A stretch of DNA of 64,000 nucleotides from Kingdonia uniflora (GCA_014058105.1 JACGCM010000715.1:4774001-4838000); one strand, 5' to 3'. Shown: positions 21,790 to 32,222, counted from the stretch's first letter. Translations and numbers: made by a program. Notes: generated from the letters alone by a model not told the origin.

Positions 21790-22106
21790 AGGTCGGTTGC
21801 TAAATTAAGGAACCGAAAGGATTCGGTTTCGGTTTCGGTTTCAGTTTCTCCATAAGAGGAACCGACAAAAACTGAACCGAACCGAAAATAAGCATTATTA
21901 GTAAACAATACTCTAAATGTATCTGAACCCTTCATTACTCTATATATTTTTCATGTATTAAAAATACAAAAATATAGTATTATCAGGTAAATGATTGACT
22001 TCAACAATAACTTTACTAGTTTTGATGGAATGCAAACCAAGAAACTGAGCCGAACCATTCTATTTTTCAGTTCGATTTCGGTTTCGGTTTTGGTTCCTCC
22101 TATTTA
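21790..22106. repeat. MITE-like segment with CGGTTT-rich ends (tentative)
   Basis: Runs of CGGTTT and GAACCGAA occur at 21800-21890 and, in inverted sense, at 22040-22106 (for example GAGGAACCGAC on the left against GGTTTTGGTTCCTCC on the right). This resembles a short non-autonomous DNA element with simple-sequence termini. No target duplication was settled, so the limits are approximate. Confidence 0.35.
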
Positions 22107-22800
22107 TTTTGGTTTGGTTTATAGTGTGGTCGCTTTTGGTTTCCATGTGGAAATGACAAGTATTTCCATATGGAAATAATTTAGTTTGGGGATACAACAG
22201 TATTACCGCTTTAGATAGGTTGATGTAACGATTATTTATAAATCAAGTTTGATCATACAAATACCATTATGGATTCAACAGATGAGGGAGAAATCACCTT
22301 ATGAAGAGGACTCTGTATTTCATCAATTAGGTGGAGTCAATCGTGTAACTCCATTAGTTTGTACGTGTTTCAACAATTTCTTATAGTTGTGTTATATTTT
22401 CATGATGCATTAGACTTGATTTTGGAGTAGACCATGATATGTGATACATGTGGGTGGTCGATGTTACAATTGATGACTCTTCTTATCTACCGTTAGGACG
22501 CGTACATGGCATTCCTTGAGACTGGCAAAGGAAGCAGTATGGTTCCGATGGTGGCTTGTGAGGTCAATGACGTGGTAACTAATTTTAAAGAGGAAGATGT
22601 GGTCAAATTGTAGAAGTCTATAATTTCTAGTCGCCGTTACATCTTAAAGGTTTTAGTTTGTCTCATTTCGTTTATGTAAAGGTTCGTGGTTATCTCAGTC
22701 GAAGACAGTGACAGGATGAAGACCTTCGTACGACCAAGAAGGTAAGTTGGTTAAGTAGAACTCAGATAAAGGGAGCCAAAAATATTTTTATAAATTGCCT
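22107..22800. other. Relic DNA, nothing recognised
   Basis: No coding region, LTR pair or structured repeat could be supported here. Confidence 0.4.
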
Positions 22801-22962
22801 AATCTTTTTGGGATCTCGTTCGAACGACCCAAGGTCTCGTTCAAACGAATTCTAGGCATCTCGTTCGAACGACTTAAGGTCTCGTTTGAACGAGTGCTAC
22901 GAGTTCAAAACAAAAACGCATATTTTTTAAGGCTTATTAGGGATTTCGTTTGAACGACCAAA
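22801..22962. repeat. Cluster of five TCGTTCGAACGA-type dyads
   Basis: Near-palindromes centred on TTCGAA recur: two perfect TCGTTCGAACGA copies (about 22817 and 22859) plus TCGTTCAAACGA, TCGTTTGAACGA and another TCGTTTGAACGA. They are spaced irregularly over about 150 bp. Similar dyads crowd the LTRs of Copia-2. They may be protein-binding sites in an old LTR; the host element was not identified. Confidence 0.75.
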
Positions 22963-23322
22963 GGAGGCGTGACTTGCACGCGGGACCATTGAGATTCTCA
23001 CAGTGGTATTGATATATATACCTGGTATTTCTTTCACTGCTGAATTTTTTTTCAGAACCTAAAAAACATTTAGCAGTGGGTTTGGTATTTTTTTTTTTGC
23101 TGAAAATAAATTCAGACTAAAAATTTAGCAAAAAAAATTCAACAATTGTAAGATGCTTAATTTATTTTTAGCCAAAAACAAGCCTCTTTCTGACAAAAAT
23201 GCCCTTCTCTTCTCAACCAAAAATTCTCAGACCAAATTGAGTGGGAAAAAGAAATTATTGCTGAAGAGAGAGAACTCTTGGGGAGGGAAAGATTGTTGTG
23301 AGGATAAGTCAAGGTTTATCAG

Positions 23323-23778
23323 GTTAGTTTTCTTCTTTTACCCATTTTTCTATTTTTACCTTCATCTCTACTTTGTGAGTTTGTTTGTTTGTTTTTATTT
23401 GATGGAAGAATTGTTACTGATTTTGTGATTGGAGGTGTTGGGATTTATAGAAATCGTGTTTGGGTTATGGTGGTGAAGAGGATTTTGATTTGGGTTTAGG
23501 GTATGAAAATCCCTAATTAAAATTGATTTAGGGCTTAGGGTTGTGCATAAATTCATTGTATGAATCGGGTACAAGGAGATGCAGGTTATTGAAGCTTGAT
23601 TTTTAGGTATGTGATGTTCGTTTGTAATGATGATTGCTTGGGGTTTTGGGTTTCTTTGGCATTCGGGTATTGAAAAGTGGGTTGAGTTAGAACTTGTATA
23701 TGTTAGAAAAGCATGTCGTATCTTGTAGAATGTTGTGTTTATCTTGGTAGTTGATCTTAAGAATAATTTCTCTGATAG
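23323..23778 (+). other. Candidate 5' UTR intron of the Harbinger viroplasmin-like gene
   Basis: A CAG|GTTAGT donor-like site at 23323 and a CTGATAG acceptor-like site ending at 23778 could remove a 456-bp leader intron before the ORF at 23841. There is no transcript evidence. Confidence 0.35.
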
Positions 23779-23840
23779 GAAATTTTACTTTGGAGTATTG
23801 GGTTTGATGATGAACATTGTCTTTGATATTGGATAAAAAA

Positions 23841-24170
23841 ATGGCTAAAGGTGCACGGGGGAAAGTGAATGTTATGTTTGTTGGGCGACATCCTGGTATT
23901 TACCAAACATGGGCAGAGTGTGGATTAGAGGTTTTGAGATATCCATGTGCTATATATCAGTATATGGATACAATGGAGAAAGTAGCTCTTACTGAATTTC
24001 TTGCCCTCAAGTTGTACACTGAACCTAAACCAGAAGCAGCTCCCACTTCTTTAGTTGTGAGGGAGGAAGCAGAACATTATTTTGCTAAGCATGAGCTTCG
24101 ATTCTCACATCTTTATCTTTTAGCTATATTGCCAGTAATTGTTGTATTTGTAGCATTTATGTTACTCTGA
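23841..24170 (+). CDS. Small viroplasmin/RNase H1 N-terminal-like protein with C-terminal membrane anchor
   Basis: An intact 109-codon ORF starts at ATG 23841 and ends at TGA 24168-24170. Residues 7-50 read VNVMFVGRHPGIYQTWAEC, then LEVLRYPCAIYQYMDTMEKV. The GR.PGIY..W.EC pattern and the later .AIY. match the small domain shared by caulimovirus viroplasmin and RNase H1 N termini, known to bind RNA/DNA hybrids in RNase H1. There is no RNase H catalytic domain. The last 20 residues (LYLLAILPVIVVFVAFMLL) are hydrophobic and end at the stop, so the protein may be tail-anchored. It lies about 220 bp upstream of the transposase remnant. Unlike its neighbours it has no stop or frameshift. Its function in the element is unknown; it may be a captured gene. 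Confidence 0.75.
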   Translation: MAKGARGKVNVMFVGRHPGIYQTWAECGLEVLRYPCAIYQYMDTMEKVALTEFLALKLYTEPKPEAAPTSLVVREEAEHYFAKHELRFSHLYLLAILPVIVVFVAFMLL

Positions 24171-24392
24171 TTATGTTTGAGACTATTATGTATGGATATT
24201 AAAAGTGTAATATGTAGTGAACTATGTAATGTATCTTTGAATTGTGTTTGGCATTCCTAATTGTGAGTAGTATATAATTGTTGTATAAATTATTTTATTG
24301 TAGTGAATATTGATTCTAGACAGTGGACCATTATTCAATTGACGGCCTTAGAATTGATTCTTAGGATACTAGTTTAAAAATAAATAAAAAAG

Positions 24393-25595
24393 TTGTGTGT
24401 ATCTATCTTAACGGGTAAAGAACGCATCAATGAGATTCTCCGTGGCCCTAATTAGATTTCTTATGATTCTTTGAGGATGAACAAAGATGCATTTGTTTCT
24501 TTATGTGGACATTTCAGAGCGAGGGGATAGATTATAGATAGAAAACACATAGATGTGGAGCAGAAGATGGCTATTTTTTTAGAAACTATAGGCCATTCAG
24601 TGAGAAACCACATAATGAAGCATAAATATCAACATTCAGGAGCAACAATTAGTAGATGTTTTCACAAAGTGTTGAGAGAAATGTTTCACCTTAGCAAGGA
24701 GATGATAGTGCCTCCTAATTTTCAGGATCCATGAGAAATTTATATTCATAAATGGTTAAGAGAAGGACCATTCAAAGGGGCTATTGGAGCAATAGATGGC
24801 ACCTTGATTAGTATAGAAGTTCCTAAATTGAACCAAATTCTATTTAGGGCAAGAGGAAAGGGTGATTATTTTCAGAATGTGATGGCAACATGCAATTTTG
24901 ATATGAATTTCATCTATGTCCAAGCCGGGTTGGGAAGGTACATCTCACGACTCGAATGTCCTAACTCAATCAGTTAGAGACCCAGCTAACAAGTTCCCCC
25001 TGCTTCCTACTGAAGGTAATCATCTAAATTAAAGTTACGATAGTGAAGTATCTGCTAATTTATTTTTTTATTATAATTAGAGTTTATTAATTGTTTTGTA
25101 GACATGTACTACTTGTGTGATGCAGCATACATGCATACCAAGTACTTTATGTATCCTTTTAGGGGAGTACGATATTGGCTTAAAGAATTTCAGAGGGGAG
25201 GGCGACCCAAGACTAAAGAAGAACATTTCAATCGTGCACATGCGAAGTTAAGAAATGTTATCGAGAGGACATTTGGTATTCTTAAAGCAAGATTCCTTAT
25301 ATTGAAGGCAATGCCCAAGTACAAGTTCTCAACTCTGAAAAACATAGTCATTGCATGTATGGCTATACATAATTACCTCTGCCGGATTTCTTTAAATGAT
25401 GAGTTGTTTACGGTATTTGAGAATGAAGACTTGGATCTTGGAAATGTACAACCTCAACTACATAATGGTGACCGCTTCCATGAGTTATTTAGAGCAAATG
25501 AGCAGCACTTTATGTGAACAAAAAGAATTCGTATTGCAGAGGAGTTAGCTGCTTATTATGCGCCGCAATCAGCTAATGAAACTCCTGTTGTTTAG
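24393..25595 (+). pseudogene. PIF/Harbinger (HARBI1-like) DDE transposase, one intron, three stops and a frameshift
   Basis: The N-terminal half reads KERINEILRGPN, FVSLCGHF, KMAIFLETIGHSVRNH and YQHSGATISRCF, as in HARBI1-type transposases. Catalytic motifs are visible: AIDGT (Asp codon 24795), SHDSNVL in the second frame, CDAAY (Asp 25119) and RNVIERTFG (Glu 25263). Stops occur at 24528-24530, 24732-24734 and 25515-25517, and one extra T near 24930 shifts the frame before SHDSN. A GT-AG intron is predicted at 25016-25101 (GAAG|GTAATC, TTTGTAG|AC). No ATG was found at the start, so 24393 is only the beginning of recognisable similarity. The enzyme would have cut and pasted the element. Confidence 0.88.
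25016..25101 (+). other. Predicted intron of the Harbinger transposase
   Basis: An 86-base GT-AG stretch separates PLLPTE from DMYYLCDAAY. Removing it joins the two halves at the position where HARBI1-like proteins are continuous. Confidence 0.7.
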
Positions 25596-26087
25596 TACTT
25601 TATATGGCTACTACCTCTTTTTGTTGCTTGGCCTTTTTGGGTATTTGTATATGGCTTTTTTTTATTGGTTTTTTGTTTATGATTTTAATTAAGAGGTTGT
25701 GATCTGAACTGTCAACTGTGATTTGTACGATCTGTACTGAACAAATTTATATATGAGAATGTCCATTTTGTCATTTTCTATCTTTTTGTATGACCATTTT
25801 GTCCATTTTGTATGTCCATTGTCCATTGTCCATTTTAGCTATATTGGCAGTAGATACTCTTTCTTAGCATATGTATACTGTTAGGTTTTTTATCTTATGT
25901 AAACTGTTAAATATATAGATGCTCTTTCTTCAACTTGAAGATGCCTCCATATGCATGTCATAAAAGGCATTGAAGAAAATTGAAGAGTTCATTACAAATA
26001 AAGGCATTGAAGAATATTGAAGAGTGTCATTGTCACGGTAGATTGCATTAGCATTTTTAGTTGGGATTTTAGGAAAAATTCCCAGAC
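25596..26087. other. Harbinger transposase 3' flank with TGTCCATTT repeats
   Basis: No coding region. Bases 25790-25843 contain a run of GTCCATTTTGTATGTCCATTGTCC-like units (the first 36-base core recurs at about 27196), related to the minisatellite at 29860-30165. Confidence 0.5.
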
Positions 26088-26680
26088 ATTTTTAGTTATA
26101 ACATTTTTAAAGTTATAACTAAAGTCATGGCTACTAGGCTCAAATCAGTAGCTTCCAAAATTATTTCTTAGGAACAAGGAGCTTTTATACCTTGGAGAAA
26201 TATCTAATCTAATATTGGATTTGCTAGTGAGCTCATGAATGAGCTAGAAGCTAAGAAAAGAGGTGAAAATGTAGCTATAAGAGTGGATATATCTCAAGTT
26301 TTTGATACCCTGGATTGGAAATTTATGCTTGATACTCTCAGACAATGTGGCTTCCAAGAAACATGCCAGAATTGGGTGAGGTGTGCGATAAGCAGTTCTA
26401 ACATATCCATAATGGTCAATGGTGGTCCTGTGGGGTTTTTCAAGTCTACAAGGTTGTTGAGTCAAGGAGACCCCTTGTCTCCCCTCCTTTTCTCCCTTTG
26501 CTGAAGAAGTTTTTGGAAGAAGTCTTCACTGTCTAAGAAATAATGAAGTTGTACAGCCTATGACTATGTACAAAGGGGTTTCCAGTCCTCAGTACCTATT
26601 TTTCCAGGTGACATCATAATCTTTGCCAATGGGCATATCACAGGCTTTAGAAAATTAAAGTCACTATTAAATGCCTACAA
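26088..26680 (+). pseudogene. LINE reverse transcriptase fragment, middle part
   Basis: Translated segments KVITKVMATRLKSVASKIIS, stop, EQGAFIPWRNI, then ELMNELEAKKRGENVAIRVD and LSQGDPLSPLLF match plant non-LTR (L1-type) reverse transcriptases. The catalytic VDIS.(V)FDTLDW region is present, and PGDIIIFANGH stands where the family has YADD, so the active-site box is damaged. Bases 26235-26504 are open; the rest has stops and shifts. It begins exactly where the opposite-strand LINE piece at 27812-28440 leaves off in protein order. Confidence 0.8.
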
Positions 26681-27811
26681 GTAGGCTCCTCCATGCTTTA
26701 GGGGTAGATCTTTTTCACATATTTGTTAATAATACAGGCAATGATACTTGCTTCTACACTAAAAAAATGTTGATGTTTATGATGTAGTCTGGTTGGTGTT
26801 GCCTTTTAGATGGTTTGGTTGGGGCTGTTGGTTATGATATTATTTTTAAGACTATCCATTTTGTTCCCACATAGCAGTTTGTCCAAGTGCCATTCACCTA
26901 AGTTGTTTGCACAGTCAAATTATCTTGCTAAAAACTGAGATTCCCTTTGTCCACTGCTCATGATGTGTTGGCCTCCACAGTTTCAAAAGGCCCTTGTATT
27001 TGCTTCCATTGTTTAGAGTTGCCCCTGATGTATTGGAACTTATCTAATTTTGCTTGCATATATGTGCTTAATTTTGTGATTCATATGCATATATTTAATT
27101 TTGCTTGCATATATGTCCAAACATAAATAGTATACATATGGAGCAGATGCAAATCCCCATAGATCTTCCTGTAACAAGCCTTTAGGGTATGTTCATTGTC
27201 CATTTTGTATGTCCATTGTCCATTGTCCATTTTGTATATTCCTGCAAGTAATAACAGCTTTTATGCTTTCTTGTTGAGTTGTAATATAAACTTCATACTC
27301 AATTGTAGTTGTTATATGAATTGGAAGACTAAAGCATTGTTATAATCAGGCAGAGCTAAAGCTAACCTCAAGTGATTCTAGCTTTGCTTTGAGCTAAAGC
27401 TAACACCGAGGCAGAACCAAACTTTCAAGTAAAGAGGACTGATTTCATCTGTAAAAGTCCATTTGTGATAAGAAAAACCTTTAAATGGACAACAGACTAT
27501 CACAGTCAAAAAGACATCAAATGGATAACAGCTTATCCCAGCTTTTCTGTTCTCTGCTGTGTTAGCTTTCTAATAAAGGAGATCATAGCCTTCTATTAGC
27601 TATATCTTGAAACTGGGTGTAGTGATACAGTTTTTGATCCATCCAATAAGAATAATGCTTTGTGCATATCAATCTTCATCATCATCTTGTTTTCCCCATT
27701 CTCTCTGTTAAAGTTTCAAGTCATTCATGAGCAAGGAGAATGTTATCTTGTATCAATCTTCCCTTTATAAAAGCTTATTGGCAGGAATAGAATCCATGAT
27801 ATTCCTCAATC
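26681..27811. other. Unassigned DNA between the two LINE pieces
   Basis: No open frame with a recognised domain. A second copy of the GTCCATTTTGTATGTCCATTG motif lies at 27190-27240. It may include further inverted LINE 3' sequence or unrelated relics. Confidence 0.4.
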
Positions 27812-28440
27812 TTAAAGCAATGAGTTAAGTGATAAACTTACATAGATAATATTGCATAATGAGATTGGCCTGAATTCTCCAAATGAGTTAGGGTTTTGTA
27901 CTTTTGGGATGAGCTTAAGGACAGTCAAATTTATCTCTTTCAATAAGTTTGAACTCCTGAAGAAACTCCTTATTGCTCTAATCACATCTCTTCCCACTAT
28001 ATCCCAACAGTTTCTGTAGAAATGAACATTGAATCCATCAATACCATGAGCTCCATCTTCTTCCTCATTAAATACCATAGTAGTATTTTCCTTGTCAATG
28101 AATTCTCTAGTTAATAACTCAGCTTGATTCTCACTAACTGTATTGGAACATATGATGTGGCTTCTAGTACTTTATGTTGTGTCTATAAGTAGTTTCTTGT
28201 AAAAATTTACTGCTTCTTCTTGAACCAAATCTTGTGTATCTGCCACTCTACCATCTTGACTATTTATTTGCTTTATGAAGTTTCTAATAATATCCTCATC
28301 AATAACATGGATGATGGCTATCTCCTCTTGAATATTCTTTAAAAATAGACTGATAATACTTTTTAGTTGTTGCCATTCTCAAATCATTAATCTCATGATC
28401 AATGAAAACCTTTAAGCAATTTCATTTTGTACGGTTGAAT
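27812..28440 (-). pseudogene. LINE fragment, endonuclease-RT linker and RT start, opposite orientation
   Basis: The minus strand reads EVFIDHEINDLRMATTKKYY-like sequence at the upstream end, then EEAVNFYKKLL, AHGIDGFNVHFYRNCWDIVG and FGEFRPISLCNIIY. This order fits the stretch just before and at the start of the RT domain of plant L1-type LINEs. The segment stops at RPISLCNIIY, and the next expected residues appear on the plus strand at 26088. The original element was therefore split and one part inverted. Confidence 0.78.
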
Positions 28441-28564
28441 ATCTTAACTAACAGTTCATATAATTGTGGCTATTTGGAGTCTAAAAATCTTTGTACATTG
28501 TGATATACTATATGTGGAATATATTACTAACATTTTTGTTTTGATTTGTTCATCAGGTTTTACT

Positions 28565-29703
28565 ATGCCTCCAAAGAATAAGAAAGCTATGCAAGAAGTG
28601 ACTGGTGACCCAAGCCAAAATACTCCTAAACAAGCAAAAAAACATAATGGTGAGATGTTGCATACTTTTCTTGCATTATCCAAGCGTGAACTTGAAACAA
28701 CTAAAAATGTAGGGTCTGGACTTTCGAAAGACTCTTGGACCAAGATTAGGGAGGAGTACAATGCAAAATTTTACCTAACTCATGGACCTAAATATTTTAG
28801 TAATGTTTGGTTTTACTAAAGAGTGAAGTACAATGCTTGGACATGACTTTTGAGAAGAACTTGGAATGGAAGAACTTGGAATGATTTTAATGTAGAAACC
28901 CGCACGTTTCATCTTCCACCCAAAGAGTGGGATGCCTTGATTAAGGTATAGTAGTCTTTTGATTATTATCTTCCTATGTATAGTCTTATTATAAATTTCT
29001 GATTGTTTGTTTTCTTGATACACATCAGATAAATGAGAACATCAGTACATTTAGGAAAGGTGGGCTACCTTATGAAGACTTGTTGGAAGCTATTTTTGCA
29101 AATAGAGTGACTACTAGTCAATATACAATTGGTCCTGTTAGGGATGACTTCATTGATATGGCTACTTCAGATGTAGTCCCCGATTTTAATATTGAAGATG
29201 AGAATGATGTGCCCGCATACCTCATAGAAGAAGATACGGATACATACTTTACCGATCATCATTATGAACCATCTGGGGTTTCATTTTGTACTTGGTCTGA
29301 AGCCGAGCCCTCTATCCCTCAACCAGAGCAATTTATACCTTATCACTTTACACAGTCTGTACCACAACCAATGCCATCCGTTTCTCAGTCAGAAAATAGT
29401 CGCCGCAGTGGGAAGAACAAACAAAAAGCTGAAAATACTTTAGATAAGTTAGATGAGCTGATTGAGGTTATAAAGACGTAGGGTGAGCGAGAAGAATTGG
29501 TTAAACAAGATATACGTGGAAAGAAGCTTTAGAAAGTGTTGGTTATTCTTAAAAAAATGGAGCTTTAGGTGTATTTGGCGAATACTGAAATGACTAAAGC
29601 ATGTTTGAAGTTTACTGAACATCTAGAATATGCTGAAATGTTTATGGGCTTGGATACGCTAGAATCAAGGAAAGACTACCTGATGCAGTTTCTCGGATTT
29701 TAG
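28565..29703 (+). pseudogene. Harbinger Myb/SANT-like ORF, one intron, several stops
   Basis: From ATG 28565 the frame reads MPPKNKKAMQEVTGD, then ETTKNVGSGLSKDSWTKIRE, a typical Myb/SANT-like (trihelix) start, followed by HLPPKEWDALIK and, after an intron, FRKGGLPYEDLLEAIF. PIF/Harbinger elements encode such a DNA-binding partner beside the transposase. Exon 1 (28565-28945) and exon 2 (from 29029) are in frame after removing the GT-AG intron. Stops interrupt it: TAA 28817-28819, a TGA shortly after, and three more after 29479. No frameshift is needed. The acidic, glutamine-rich second half is less conserved. Confidence 0.82.
28946..29028 (+). other. Predicted intron of the Harbinger Myb/SANT-like ORF
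   Basis: An 83-base intron from AAG|GTATAG to CACATCAG. Its removal keeps the reading frame from DALIK into INENISTF. Confidence 0.7.
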
Positions 29704-29849
29704 TTTGCTATATATTAGTTAGTTATTTTGAATTATCATGTTTTCTCAGAGTTCATAAACTATTGATGTTTGACCATTTGTTATTTTGGACTATGTTGGT
29801 TTGTATTATCTTAAGAATCGTACTTTAGACTATCTTTAATTTTGTTGAT

Positions 29850-30165
29850 TTGTATAAACCATTTTGTATATCCATTTTGTTTATTTTGTGCAATGATGCC
29901 TTTTGTATGTCCATTTTGTATATTTATTTTGCCAATTTTGTGCAATAATGCCTTTTGTATATCCATTTTGTTTAATTTTTGCAATGATGCCTTTTATATG
30001 TCCATTTTGTATATCCATTTTGTCCATTTTGTGCAATGATGCCTTTTGTATGTCCATTTTGTATATCCATTTTGTCCATTTTGTGCAATGATGCCTTTTG
30101 TATGTACATTTTGTATATCCATTTCGCCCATTTTGTGCAATACTGCCATTTTGTATGTCCATTTT
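29850..30165. repeat. Minisatellite, 52-bp unit, about six copies
   Basis: The landmark CAATGATGCC (with variants) occurs at 29891, 29943, 29982, 30034, 30086 and 30138, mostly 52 bp apart with one 39-bp step. The unit is built from TGTCCATTTTGTATATCCATTT-like submotifs, also found at 25790 and 27190. Open frames on both strands here are by-products of the repeat. Confidence 0.88.
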
Positions 30166-30343
30166 GTCTATTAAAGTGATGCACCAAGTTGTGTTCTTTT
30201 ATAGCAAGGGTATTTAAGACATTTACCAATTTTCAGTACTTCTTAGAAATAAAACACTATTTTTTTTAAGCACTTCATTTTTCAGCATTCAGCACTTAAA
30301 TTTGTATTCAACATTCAACATTTGAAAAACAAACACCACCTTA

Positions 30344-30938
30344 GAGTATATGTGACTTTGATAGTAAGACCTATCAATTCTAGAGTTGTGACGGAGTGCT
30401 CACTTCACTTAAAATAGATATGGTGTGATGGTACGGTTGAGTTCTATTTTTTTAGAGAGAGACGTATTGCTTGCTTTGCAATTTCTTGCAGTGCAGACAT
30501 ACATTGTTGGATGGTATGTTCCTATTATTCGTGTAGAAAGGCATGTGTTGACATAGGGTGGTTTCGTGGTAAGAAATGGGTTTAGCATTCAGTCAAAGAT
30601 GATGATTTTGATATACAGGACATTACAATAGAAATACTATCATCGAGATGGAGCAGTGATTACATTATCTGAAGATCATGTGCTACATGCTTTTAGATTA
30701 CGGTCGTATGTTAAGAGTTTAGCTTCATTTATCAGGTTTGAGACTTGATGGTTTTTCTACAGTGGGTAACATTGTATGGATGTATAAGAGAGAGGTTTCG
30801 TGAGTGATTTCTATTGATGCTTGAGAAGGATTTAACAAGGGAGTATTCTTGCCAAGGTGGAGATTTGTTGGGAGTGTGCCTCGACTCTCGATAGGGTGAA
30901 GATAATGAAGAACTGTCAAAGGCATGTCGAAGGAATTT
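30344..30938. other. Relic ending in a copia-type polypurine tract
   Basis: Bases 30851-30865 read GCCAAGGTGGAGATT directly before TGTTGGGAGTG at 30866, the usual junction of polypurine tract and 3' LTR in plant copia elements. No partner LTR was found, and nothing else upstream is recognisable. Confidence 0.45.
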
Positions 30939-31376
30939 GATCATATACCCCACTATAATTTGAGAACATTCCAATCTACAGCTACAAAACTCGACTCTCT
31001 ACAGTAGCCATTATATTTGCTCTAACATAGTCGTTATACATACTCCGTGAAGTTCGCACACCTCCCTTAAAGATAGGAGAAATATTATATTTTTATAACT
31101 GCCTGTATCTGACTATAAATATAGGTAGAACATATAACAGTGAGGAGGAATATTTTCCTTTCTGTATGCCCACAATCTAAATTTTTCTACAAGTGTAATA
31201 GATTAGCATTTAGTGGATTGACATCTAAAACCTCCTCGAGGTCATGGTTTTTTTAAGATTTTACTGAGTTTTCCACATAAAATCTACTACGCATTAGCTT
31301 TTATTTATACTTCAAATCACACTTCTTTACCTAAGTATTGGTGAGGTTTACCTACCAAAAAACTAGCCATTACAGG
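30939..31376 (+). repeat. Gypsy LTR relic related to the Gypsy-3 LTR
   Basis: It shares several landmarks with the Gypsy-3 LTRs: GTAGCCATTAT, a TATAAATATAGG-like TATA region (31112-31124), ACCTCCTCGAGGTCATGG, ACTGAGTTTTCCACATAAAAT and an end in GCCATTACA. No primer site or pol follows, so it is a solo or truncated LTR. Gypsy-2 is inserted at its very end. Confidence 0.65.
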
Positions 31377-32146
31377 TGTGAGGGCTTATTTCTAATCCCC
31401 GTACTGAGTCCGATATTCAAACTCACATAGCTCGAGTAAACATACTGATAGCCAATCAAGGACTAAAAGCAAGAAGATTAAAATACAGACTTCCTCATCT
31501 ACAGCTCGGGGATGACAAAACATCCAATAACATCGCACTACAAAAAATACTCAGATATCTATCAACAGTTTGAATACACGCAAACACTATTAGAGATCAT
31601 ATCTTCATGAATAGTTCGGAGATATCAAATAATCTTGTAGACTTCGCACTACAGAAGATACTCTTCCACTTATCAATAGGCCGTATGCACACGAGCATCA
31701 CAGGAGATCGGATCTTCCCAACGGTCTGAAGCCACAGCTAAAGAATGTTAATGGATCCGTTATAGATCAACAAGTATTAAGACGTTACAAAAGATCACCA
31801 TGAAGACTCATCAAAACCCGATATTGTAACATTCCACATCAATGTAACCAACGGTCATATTATTAAACCTATAAATAAGACTAGATAGCTACGAATTACA
31901 GAGGCTGCTCTGAAAACCTCTAAGAGATCTTTTTTACATCTCTTTCTCTCTCTCTTTGTAATAGCTAGCAGTCTAAATATACCTCTCTCTCTTTCTAAAA
32001 TCCTCATGAGAGGTCATAGTTTTTAACCCATTCAAGGGTTTTCCACGCTAAATCTAGTGTTGTTTGTTTCATGTTCATAACTAAACATACTAGATTTCGA
32101 AGGTGTAAAGCGATATCTTCGTGCAATACGAAAATAGGCTATTACA
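31377..32146 (+). repeat. Gypsy-2 5' LTR
   Basis: It begins TGTGAGGGC and ends GGCTATTACA. It has a TATAAATA box at 31870-31877 and a CT-rich segment near 31940. It matches 33455-34220 throughout with scattered substitutions. Confidence 0.93.
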
Positions 32147-32148
32147 TT

Positions 32149-32166
32149 TGGCGCCGTCTGTGGGAA
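32149..32166 (+). promoter_or_regulatory. Gypsy-2 primer binding site
   Basis: TGGCGCCGTCTGTGGGAA follows the 5' LTR after two bases. The same sequence marks Gypsy-4 and, with changes, Gypsy-1 and Gypsy-3. Confidence 0.8.
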
Positions 32167-32222
32167 CGAAGATTACACTCAGCGTTCTCCAATCCAGTTT
32201 TCATCGCATTTATCTTTGAAAA

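Larger units (their letters stand above)
23073..30340 (+). mobile_element. PIF/Harbinger DNA transposon (decayed, with extra ORF and a LINE piece inside)
   Basis: The element contains both proteins typical of PIF/Harbinger: a DDE transposase of the HARBI1 type (24393-25595) and a Myb/SANT-like protein (28565-29703), both on the plus strand. Its ends are imperfect inverted repeats (GTGGGTTTGGTATTT on the left, GGTGGTGTTTGTTTTTC on the right, minus strand). TTA sits at 23070-23072 and 30341-30343, the 3-bp target expected for this superfamily. A third plus-strand ORF (23841-24170) lies between the left end and the transposase. LINE sequence occupies part of 26088-28440. The ends are diverged, so the precise limits are moderately certain. 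Confidence 0.8.

Noticed and set aside
26088..28440. Twin-priming as the cause of the LINE inversion
   Set aside because: Twin priming leaves the inverted 5' part upstream of the 3' part in the element's orientation. Here the order is the opposite.
29842..30229. Several overlapping frames on both strands rich in KWTKWIYKM or FVYPFC repeats
   Set aside because: They are translations of the 52-bp minisatellite.
30725..30974. Overlapping minus-strand frames before the gypsy LTR relic
   Set aside because: They lie over a polypurine tract and LTR start and show no domain.
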